Shown: positions 22,229-28,053 of the stretch, piece after piece
How the letters are laid out: every line of letters starts with the position of its first letter
Position numbering within the stretch: the stretch's first letter is position 1
NCBI GenBank assembly: GCA_002314445.1
Contig: DCFX01000030.1
Span: 1-28,053 of the forward strand
Source: Treponema sp. UBA1793
GTDB taxonomy: Bacteria; Spirochaetota; Spirochaetia; Treponematales; Treponemataceae
Reading direction: 5' to 3'
DNA length: 28,053 nt
Program-made: the position numbers and the translations under genes
Notes under the pieces: model-generated
Database searches by the model: none
What the model was told of the DNA's origin: nothing
What the model saw: the letters and a program-made list of their open reading frames with translations, nothing else

Positions 22229-23098
22229 ATGAATATATCAGACCAGTTTACATCCGGCAGACCGAATCTGTCTTTTGAAATATATCCTCCGAAGCACGAC
22301 AAACCGCTTTCAGATATAACGGAAACGCTTGATGTGCTTGCCGAATTAAAGCCTGACTTCATAAGCGTGACATTCGGTGCAGGCGGCAGTTCCAACAACA
22401 ACCGGACAATTGAGCTTTCCCGCAGAATTAAGGATGAGTACGGTATTGAACCGCTTGTGCATCTTACCTGCCTGTGTTACGCAAAGTCGGAGATTGACGA
22501 TTTCCTTAAGAAGCTTGCTGACAACGGGCTTACCAACATTCTTGCGCTGCGCGGAGACAAACGCGAAGGTGTGCCGGAAAAAAGTGATTTTCTGCACGCT
22601 TCCGACCTTATATCGTATATTTCCGGGACACAGCCGGGAAAATTCTGCATTGCAGGCGCCTGCTATCCTGAACGCCATCCGCAGTCTCCCGACCGTATTT
22701 CTGATATCCGTTCGCTTACAAAAAAAACAGAGGCAGGCGCATCGCTGCTTATTTCTCAGCTGTTTTTTGAAAATACAATGTTTACTTCATTTGTCGAAGA
22801 CTGCCGGATTGCAGGAATTGACGTTCCTGTCTGTGCAGGAATTATGCCCGTAATCAACCGGAATCAGATTGAAAAGATGGTGACATTGTGCGGTGCGTCG
22901 CTTCCTGACCGGCTTGCAAAAATTATTAATAAATATGACGGAAATAAAGAAGCGCTGTTTGATGCAGGTCTGGCATATGCGGTGAGTCAGATAATAGACT
23001 TGTGCGCGAACGGCTTTGAGTATATTCATTTATACACAATGAACAATCCTGCCGTTGCCAAGCGCATTGTTGAAGGTGTAAAGAATATCATACGATAA
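22229..23098 (+). CDS. metF: Methylenetetrahydrofolate reductase
   Basis: Reduces 5,10-methylene-tetrahydrofolate to 5-methyl-tetrahydrofolate for methionine synthesis, using FAD. The protein is 289 aa, the usual length. It shows the TIM-barrel family pattern: LSFEIYPPKHDK, FISVTFGAGGSS, LVHLTCLCYAKSEI, ILALRGDKREG, GACYPERHPQS, ISQLFFEN and CAGIMPVINRNQIEKMV, ending EYIHLYTMNNPAVAKRIVE. All are in the expected order, so it appears complete. It follows the GAPDH terminator and probably has its own leaderless transcript. No corrinoid- or S-adenosyl-methionine-dependent switch is visible upstream. Confidence 0.96.
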   Translation: MNISDQFTSGRPNLSFEIYPPKHDKPLSDITETLDVLAELKPDFISVTFGAGGSSNNNRTIELSRRIKDEYGIEPLVHLTCLCYAKSEIDDFLKKLADNGLTNILALRGDKREGVPEKSDFLHASDLISYISGTQPGKFCIAGACYPERHPQSPDRISDIRSLTKKTEAGASLLISQLFFENTMFTSFVEDCRIAGIDVPVCAGIMPVINRNQIEKMVTLCGASLPDRLAKIINKYDGNKEALFDAGLAYAVSQIIDLCANGFEYIHLYTMNNPAVAKRIVEGVKNIIR

Positions 23099-23147
23099 AT
23101 ATAATCCGGGACGGTAAAGCATTGCAAAATAAATAAGGAGGCACATA

Positions 23148-24161
23148 ATGAAAATCTTATTCATCGGCGGAACGGGAACTATCAGCATGGCCATTTCCAG
23201 AAGGCTGATTGCGCAGGGAGACGAACTCTGGCTTTTAAACCGCGGTAACCGTGATACGGGTCTTACCGGCGTTCACGAACTGCATGCCGACGTCCACAAT
23301 GAGCAGGATACGGCAGTAAAACTAAAAGACATGAAGTTCGACGCAGTCGCGGATTTTATTGCATTTAGCGTACCTGATCTTGAACGCGATTTCCGTCTGT
23401 TCGCAGGTAAGACGAAGCAGTTCGTTTTTATCAGCTCCGCTTCCGCTTATCAGAAACCTCCGGCAGATTACCTCATTACGGAAAGTACGCCGCTTGTAAA
23501 TCCTTACTGGGAATACTCGCGGAACAAAATAGCATGTGAAGACTTTCTCATGGACAGATACCGCAGCGAAGGCTTTCCTGTCACGATCGTGCGTCCGAGC
23601 CATACGTTCGACGAACGCAGCGTTCCCGTTGCCGTGCACGGAGCGAAAGGAAGCTATCAGGTGCTTGACCGGATGCTCAAAGGCAAACCTGTCATAATCC
23701 CGGGCGACGGAACGACTTTCTGGACGCTTACGTATAATACCGATTTTGCCGCAGGTTTTACGGGTCTGCTCGGCAATCCCCGCGCAGTCGGACAGGCTGT
23801 ACAGATTATGTCGGACGAACGGCTGAGCTGGAACCAGATTCACGAAATTACAGCTGATGCGCTCGGCGTGCCGCTGAACACTGTCCATATTTCTTCGGAC
23901 TTTCTGGGAGCTGCGGGAAAGCAGTATGATTTCAGGGGAGAGTTGACAGGCGATAAATCGTATCCGGTTCTATTCGATATTTCAAAACTCCGCCGGCTCG
24001 TTCCCTCGTTCCACACCGAGACGACGATGGCGCAGGGACTCCGGAAAACAGTGGCTTACATTATGTCCCACAAGGAATGTCAGATTCCGGATCCTGAATT
24101 CGATGCATGGTGCGACCGCGTTATTGCAGCCAGACAGCATGCTCTTGATTCACTTATTTGA
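23148..24161 (+). CDS. NAD-dependent epimerase/dehydratase family protein (extended SDR)
   Basis: A 337-aa extended short-chain dehydrogenase/reductase. The N-terminal Rossmann fold starts MKILFIGGTGTISMAISRRL (GGTGTIS nucleotide loop at 8-14). FVFISSASAY gives the catalytic serine region, and YWEYSRNKIACE carries the Tyr-x3-Lys pair. TIVRPSHTFDE and IPGDGTTFWTLTYNTDFAAGF are typical of sugar-nucleotide epimerases and of the atypical CSP41/isoflavone reductase-like group. The substrate cannot be told. AAGGAGG lies 6 nt before the ATG. It begins 49 nt after metF in the same direction and could be co-transcribed, although the pathway link is not clear. Confidence 0.85.
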   Translation: MKILFIGGTGTISMAISRRLIAQGDELWLLNRGNRDTGLTGVHELHADVHNEQDTAVKLKDMKFDAVADFIAFSVPDLERDFRLFAGKTKQFVFISSASAYQKPPADYLITESTPLVNPYWEYSRNKIACEDFLMDRYRSEGFPVTIVRPSHTFDERSVPVAVHGAKGSYQVLDRMLKGKPVIIPGDGTTFWTLTYNTDFAAGFTGLLGNPRAVGQAVQIMSDERLSWNQIHEITADALGVPLNTVHISSDFLGAAGKQYDFRGELTGDKSYPVLFDISKLRRLVPSFHTETTMAQGLRKTVAYIMSHKECQIPDPEFDAWCDRVIAARQHALDSLI

Positions 24162-24367
24162 TTCTCTTCAGCAATTAATAATCCATTCCCGCGGATAAAG
24201 CAGCTTAACAAGCGGGGACACTTTGCGTTTTTCCGGAAACGGGAGTGCCTCCGAAAAATGTTGCGGCTTTCGAGGATGGCGTGTATACTTAAAGACGGCT
24301 ATTTTTTGTCTGCTTGCAGTCCGGTACTATCTTCCGGACGTTATTACACATTAAAAAGGATATTTTT
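24162..24367 (+). promoter_or_regulatory. Intergenic region with the symporter promoter and leader hairpin
   Basis: No gene is seen. Possible terminator-like repeats are CCCGC/GCGGG (24188-24215 region) and an imperfect TTTTTCCGGA/TCCGAAAAA (24228-24258). A promoter TTGCGG (24261-24266), 17-bp spacer, TATACT (24284-24289) follows. The ~70-nt leader carries a perfect hairpin GTCCGG (24319-24324) / CCGGAC (24334-24339) shortly before AAAAAGGA, the symporter ribosome binding site. Confidence 0.5.
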
Positions 24368-25825
24368 ATGTCCAGTCTCATTCTTCTCCTCCTTTTTCTG
24401 GTCGTCATGATTTGTGTCGGTATCTGGGGTATGCGCAAGACAACCACACTCAGCGACTTTTTCCTCGGCGGCCGGACTGTCGGTCCGTGGATGTCGGCAT
24501 TCGCGTACGGTACGACATATTTTTCAGCAGCCGTTTTTATCGGCTTTGCAGGCAAACAGGGCTGGGGGTTCGGCTTCAGTTCGCTGCTTATCGGCGTCGG
24601 AAACGCAGTGCTTGGCGCAATGTGTGCGTGGCTGTTGCTCGCGCGGCGTACGCGGCGCATGACGCAGAATCTTGACACGATGACTATGCCGGAATTTCTT
24701 GAAGCCCGTTACGACAGCGATCACCTTAAAATGATTTCGGCTGTTCTCATTTTCGTATTTCTGCTGCCTTATTCCGCATCTGTTTTCAAAGGGCTGGGGC
24801 ATTTGTTTGAATCGACATTTAACATTTCGTTTGATTTTGCGCTGATAATCCTCGTTGCAATTACCGGCATCTATCTTGTGCTCGGAGGATATTTTGCAGT
24901 CACGCTCACCGACTTCATCCAGGGATTCATCATGCTGGGAGGTGCTGTCACGATGGTTGTCGTCCTTACGTATAAAGCAGGAGGCCTTGCGGAAGCAATA
25001 CGGGCTGTGAAAGCAAATTACCCGGTACATGTTCCTCCTGCGCAGCAGCCGTCGGTTATTACCGTCGCATCGCTCATTTTTATGACGAGCGTCGGTTCGT
25101 GGGGGCTGCCGCAGATGGTGCAGAAATTTTATGCGGTCAAGAATGAGAGGGTAATAAAAAGCGCGGCTGTCATTACGACTGTTTTTGCCCTTGTTATCGG
25201 AGTGAGTGCGTACTTTACCGGTGTGCTCGGGCATGTGTTTCTTTCGCTCGATACGGTACCGCGGCTTGCGAACGGAAAAATCAATTATGATATGATTGTA
25301 CCGACGCTGTTGTCCCGGCATCTCCCGGAAGGCCTTATGGCTGTCATCATGCTGCTTGTGCTTTCCGCTTCAATGTCAACGCTTGCTTCAATGGTGCTTG
25401 TGAGTTCTTCTGCAGTGACGATCGATTTGTATAAAGGGTATCTCCACCGCAGGGTGAGCGACAGGCAGTCTGTCCTTATGATGCGCGTTCTGAGTGCAGT
25501 GTTTATTTTTGCCTCATATCTTATTTCACGGCTGCAGATAGGTTTTATCGTAACTCTTATGTCGCTGTCATGGGGTGTTTTGTCGGGCGCATTTCTGGCT
25601 CCGTATCTGCTCGGCGTATACAGCAGGAAAATCACTAAGGCCGGAGCGTATGCGGGGATTTTTACAGGGACGTCGGCCGCCGTTATTCTTACAATGATAC
25701 TTGGTGCCGCAAATTCGCCGCTTGCCGCTTCAATAGCAATTATCATTCCGTTCGCAGTCGTTCCCGTTGTAAGCGCGTTTACCCCCGGGGTCAGCGAAAA
25801 AACGATTACTAAGGCTTTTGCATAA
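24368..25825 (+). CDS. Sodium:solute symporter (SSS family)
   Basis: A 485-aa membrane protein with about 13 hydrophobic segments. It takes up a solute together with Na+. Family features: the early stretch TTTLSDFFLGGRTVGPWMSAFAYGTTYFSAAVFIGFAGKQGWGFGF, then TMPEFLEARY, GGYFAVTLTDFIQGFIMLGG, SWGLPQMVQKFYAVKNERVIK and LSASMSTLASMVLVSSSAVTIDLYKGYL, which includes the conserved Na+-site serines. Proline- and pantothenate-type transporters share this layout, and the substrate here is not known. Start at 24368 has AAAGGA upstream; the frame runs open to 24314. It has its own promoter. There is no sign of a link to the rhamnose genes, although no dedicated rhamnose transporter is visible in the window. 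Confidence 0.93.
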   Translation: MSSLILLLLFLVVMICVGIWGMRKTTTLSDFFLGGRTVGPWMSAFAYGTTYFSAAVFIGFAGKQGWGFGFSSLLIGVGNAVLGAMCAWLLLARRTRRMTQNLDTMTMPEFLEARYDSDHLKMISAVLIFVFLLPYSASVFKGLGHLFESTFNISFDFALIILVAITGIYLVLGGYFAVTLTDFIQGFIMLGGAVTMVVVLTYKAGGLAEAIRAVKANYPVHVPPAQQPSVITVASLIFMTSVGSWGLPQMVQKFYAVKNERVIKSAAVITTVFALVIGVSAYFTGVLGHVFLSLDTVPRLANGKINYDMIVPTLLSRHLPEGLMAVIMLLVLSASMSTLASMVLVSSSAVTIDLYKGYLHRRVSDRQSVLMMRVLSAVFIFASYLISRLQIGFIVTLMSLSWGVLSGAFLAPYLLGVYSRKITKAGAYAGIFTGTSAAVILTMILGAANSPLAASIAIIIPFAVVPVVSAFTPGVSEKTITKAFA

Positions 25826-25857
25826 GTAGCAGAGAGACGTTTCATATAGTCAGCCTG

Positions 25858-25886
25858 TTGACTAGTTAGTCTAAACTAACTATATT
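25858..25886 (+). promoter_or_regulatory. feoAB promoter
   Basis: TTGACT (25858-25863), 17-bp spacer, TATATT (25881-25886). TTGACT matches five of six and TATATT five of six. Transcription would begin near 25893, three nt before the feoA ATG, and no Shine-Dalgarno precedes it. Confidence 0.75.
25863..25882. promoter_or_regulatory. DtxR/IdeR/TroR-type metal-repressor box in the feo promoter
   Basis: TAGTTAGTCTAAACTAACTA is palindromic at 18 of 20 positions and fills the spacer between -35 and -10. It contains TTAGTCTAA, which differs by one base from the TTAGCCTAA core of the DtxR consensus, followed by ACTAA as a second half-site. Binding of an Fe- or Mn-dependent repressor here would block RNA polymerase. 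The regulator gene is not in this window. Confidence 0.7.
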
Positions 25887-25895
25887 ATACGTGAT

Positions 25896-26192
25896 ATGAA
25901 ACTCTCCCAACTTGTACCGGGAAAATGCGGTATCATAAAAAGAGTCGAAGGTGAAGATTCACTGCGTCATCACCTTCTTGATATGGGGCTTACGCCTGGA
26001 ACCAACATTCTTGTACGTAAAATAGCACCTTTAGGCGATCCGATGGAGCTGAATCTCCGCGGATATGAACTGACACTCCGTAAGGATGATGCGGAAAAAA
26101 TTGAACTGGAAACGCCTGCAAATCCGTATTCATGCGCTTCCTGTTCAGCTGCATGCTGTCCGTACTGCAAAAAAGACAGGGGGACAAAATGA
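25896..26192 (+). CDS. feoA: FeoA-family protein with cysteine-rich C-terminal tail
   Basis: Small SH3-like cytoplasmic partner of FeoB, needed for ferrous iron uptake. Residues 1-72 match FeoA: MKLSQLVPGKCGIIKRVEG, then LRHHLLDMGLTPGTNILVRKIAPLGDPMELNLRGYELTLRKDDAEKI. Standard FeoA is about 75 aa. This one is 98 aa and adds a tail with five cysteines, C80-x2-C83-x3-C87-C88-x2-C91 (YSCASCSAACCPYCKK). Such a tail could bind iron or an Fe-S cluster, perhaps replacing the separate FeoC found in enterobacteria; that is inference. Its stop overlaps the feoB start (ATGA at 26189-26192). Expression is predicted to be metal-repressed through the box at 25863-25882. Confidence 0.93.
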   Translation: MKLSQLVPGKCGIIKRVEGEDSLRHHLLDMGLTPGTNILVRKIAPLGDPMELNLRGYELTLRKDDAEKIELETPANPYSCASCSAACCPYCKKDRGTK

Positions 26193-28053
26193 AACTTACG
26201 GTTGCGCTTGTAGGAAACCAGAACTGCGGGAAGACGTCGCTGTTCAATCAATTGACCGGGAGCCAGCAGCATGTCGGCAATTTTCCCGGCGTCACTGTTG
26301 AACGAAAAAGCGGATTTATCAAGCAGTCGTTCATCCAGCCCGAATCTTCAAACGAAAAAAATCTTACAATAGAAGTTGTTGACCTTCCCGGCATTTATTC
26401 GCTTTCGCCGTATACGCCGGAAGAAATCGTTACCCGCGACTTTCTCATGAAAGACAAACCTGATGCTATTCTTAACATACTCGATTCCACAAATATAGAA
26501 CGCAATTTGTATCTTACGCTGCAGCTTGAAGAGCTCGGCATTCCCATGGTGCTTGCGCTTAATATGATGGATGAAGTTGTTGCCGCCGGAAATTCTATCG
26601 ACGTTCTGAAGCTTTCCGGTAATATGCAGCTTGCCGCCGTTCCGATATCGGCAGTAAAGGGCGACGGTATTTCCGAGCTTGTCCAGCGCCTGATGGACGT
26701 TGCTGTGAACAAAAAGAAGCCTGCAAAAATTGATTTCTGCGACATTGGTCCGGTGCATCAGGCGATTCATTCAATGACCCATCTTATTGCCGACCACTGC
26801 GAAAGGCGCGGACTGCCTGCACGGTACTGTGCGACAAAACTTATCGAAGGCGACAAAATCATACTTGAAGAACTCGGGCTTAACGAAAACGAGCACGAAA
26901 TTCTCAGCCACATAACGACTGAAATGGAACGCGATGCGGGGACTGACAACGCGGCTGCAATTGCGGATATGCGTTATTCCTACATTTCAAAAGTTACATC
27001 CGACTGTGTGCATCGTGTCGGTGAAACGATTGAACAGAAACGTTCAACAAAGATAGATGCACTGCTTACGAGTAAATATTTTGCGATTCCGATATTTCTC
27101 GGCATAATGTCGCTTATATTTTATTTAACGTTCGGGCTTGTCGGAAAATGGCTGAGTGACTGGTTCGGTATGGGACTCGACTGGGTTACGGGCATAGTTG
27201 ATACTGCGCTTACATTGTATGATCTTTCTGCGACTGCCCATTCACTTATTATTGACGGCCTGTTCGCCGGTATCGGCAGCGTCCTTTCTTTTATGCCCAC
27301 TATTCTTGTTCTGTTTTTCTTTCTTGCTATGCTTGAAGACACAGGCTATATGGCACGCGTTGCCTTCGTTATGGATTCTGCACTGCGGAAAATCGGTCTT
27401 TCTGGAAAGTCGTTCGTTCCGATGCTCATCGGTTTCGGCTGTTCAGTTCCTGCCGTCATGTCGACACGCACGCTTTCAAGCCGCCGCGATAAAAAAATGA
27501 CGATATTCATCATCCCGTTTATGTCGTGCAGCGCAAAGCTCCCTGTCTTTTCACTTTTTTCTGTGATATTCTTTCCGGATCATGCAGCACTTGTGATGAT
27601 ATGCCTGTATGTCGGCGGATTTGTTATGGCGGTTCTTTCTGCGCTGCTTCTTAAAAATACAGCATTTAAAGGAAAGCCGGTGCCGTTCGTACTTGAACTG
27701 CCGGCTTACCGGATGCCCAGCCTCAAAAATATGTGGCTGTCGACATGGGAAAAAGCGAAAGATTTCCTGCGCAAGGCATTTACCATCATCCTTGGTGCGG
27801 CATTAATTATCTGGTTCCTGCAGCATTTTGATATACGGCTTAATCTTGTTACAGATGCATCGAAGAGTATGCTTGCTTCACTCGGTTCATTTATTGCTCC
27901 TGTTTTTTATCCCCTCGGATTCAGTGACTGGCGGCTGGCGACGGCGCTTGTTGCAGGCCTTTCTGCAAAGGAAGCTGTCGTGAGCACGCTTGCAGTCCTT
28001 TGCGGTGCGTCCGGTGCCGGGCTTTCTTCCATTCTTCAGACAATTCTTACTCC
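26189..28053 (+). CDS. feoB: Ferrous iron transporter FeoB (3' end cut by window edge)
   Basis: Inner-membrane Fe2+ importer with an N-terminal GTPase. The frame is open for 621 codons to the window end, so the gene is partial only because of the edge. G-protein motifs: G1 GNQNCGKTS (9-17), G2 within PGVTVERKSG, G3 VDLPGIYSLSPYTPEE and G4 LNMMD. A helical regulatory spacer (residues about 170-285) precedes the membrane domain, which shows the Gate motif LIGFGCSVPAVMSTRTL and later FIIPFMSCSAKLPVFSLF. The second Gate-type segment GLSAKEAVVSTLAVL is near the edge. It overlaps feoA by four bases, so the two are translationally coupled. Confidence 0.97.
   Translation, partial: MKLTVALVGNQNCGKTSLFNQLTGSQQHVGNFPGVTVERKSGFIKQSFIQPESSNEKNLTIEVVDLPGIYSLSPYTPEEIVTRDFLMKDKPDAILNILDSTNIERNLYLTLQLEELGIPMVLALNMMDEVVAAGNSIDVLKLSGNMQLAAVPISAVKGDGISELVQRLMDVAVNKKKPAKIDFCDIGPVHQAIHSMTHLIADHCERRGLPARYCATKLIEGDKIILEELGLNENEHEILSHITTEMERDAGTDNAAAIADMRYSYISKVTSDCVHRVGETIEQKRSTKIDALLTSKYFAIPIFLGIMSLIFYLTFGLVGKWLSDWFGMGLDWVTGIVDTALTLYDLSATAHSLIIDGLFAGIGSVLSFMPTILVLFFFLAMLEDTGYMARVAFVMDSALRKIGLSGKSFVPMLIGFGCSVPAVMSTRTLSSRRDKKMTIFIIPFMSCSAKLPVFSLFSVIFFPDHAALVMICLYVGGFVMAVLSALLLKNTAFKGKPVPFVLELPAYRMPSLKNMWLSTWEKAKDFLRKAFTIILGAALIIWFLQHFDIRLNLVTDASKSMLASLGSFIAPVFYPLGFSDWRLATALVAGLSAKEAVVSTLAVLCGASGAGLSSILQTILT

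Noticed and set aside
23322..23888. 188-aa minus-strand frame inside the SDR-family gene
   Set aside because: Shadow of a well-supported gene, with no start context and no family resemblance.
24162..24367. Possible tRNA or other small RNA gene between the SDR-family protein and the symporter
   Set aside because: No cloverleaf, CCA end or T-loop consensus. The repeats fit a promoter and leader better.
24524..25321. 265-aa open frame on the minus strand inside the sodium symporter gene
   Set aside because: The product is full of Arg, His and Asn with no domain pattern, the typical look of the reverse complement of a membrane-protein gene.
24368..25825. The symporter as the missing rhamnose transporter
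   Set aside because: It lies 18 kb from the rha genes, has no copy of the 18-bp motif, and family features do not indicate a sugar substrate.
1..28053. CRISPR arrays, insertion sequences, prophage or integrase genes
   Set aside because: No regularly spaced repeats, transposase motifs or integrase-like proteins were seen on either strand.

Overview
The window looks like chromosomal DNA of a spirochaete, most likely of the Treponema lineage. This rests on the overall look of the proteins (a GapA-type GAPDH, an HflK/HflC pair with an unfamiliar membrane protein behind it, a signal-peptide protein resembling an outer-membrane barrel, the style of ABC exporter pair) and was not checked against any database. 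Base composition is moderate and fairly even. I see no phage, insertion sequence, CRISPR array, rRNA or tRNA, so it reads as core metabolism and housekeeping with a few unusual regulatory arrangements.

Layout. 1-1325: a possible upstream gene tail, an ECF-type sigma factor with a cysteine-containing C-terminal extension, and a small cysteine-rich DUF3795-like protein. 1331-6387: an L-rhamnose catabolism locus: rhaA (isomerase) and rhaM (mutarotase) on +, an AraC-family regulator on -, then an unusual FGGY kinase and rhaD (aldolase) on +. An 18-bp motif is present both upstream of rhaA and in the regulator/kinase gap, differing only by three G/A transitions, and is the likely regulator site. 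6388-6541: a long inverted repeat separates the convergent units. 6542-11822 (-): hflK, hflC, a 568-aa membrane protein with a possible pseudokinase N-half, and a biotin-dependent carboxyltransferase with its own strong promoter. 11937-12062: an orphan 41-codon ORF. 12063-16214: arfB (-), divergent from a heterodimeric ABC exporter with one degenerate and one canonical ATP site. 16287-17435: a predicted outer-membrane beta-barrel. 17505-20958: valS followed by a single-domain HD hydrolase resembling small (p)ppGpp hydrolases. 21064-22113: GAPDH with a near-consensus promoter and a strong terminator. 22229-25825: metF, an SDR-family NAD-binding protein, and a sodium:solute symporter. 25896-end: feoA-feoB (feoB cut by the window edge) behind a promoter with a DtxR-type palindrome between -35 and -10.

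Working together. The rha genes supply mutarotation, isomerisation, phosphorylation and aldol cleavage of L-rhamnose to dihydroxyacetone phosphate and lactaldehyde; dihydroxyacetone phosphate enters glycolysis at the level served by GAPDH. feoAB imports ferrous iron under probable metal-dependent repression. valS and the HD hydrolase put tRNA charging next to a possible alarmone-degrading activity.

The most distinctive theme is initiation. Several genes (the sigma factor, the first ABC subunit, valS, metF, feoA and possibly arfB) have a -10-like hexamer only about 5-9 nt before the start codon and no Shine-Dalgarno, which predicts leaderless or nearly leaderless mRNAs. Other genes here have good ribosome binding sites. 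For valS the -35 box is the loop of the preceding gene's terminator hairpin. I did not find an obviously new multi-gene defence or mobile system. The best candidates for something undescribed are the hflKC-linked 568-aa protein, the cysteine-tailed FeoA, the rha operator and leader hairpin, and the leaderless set.
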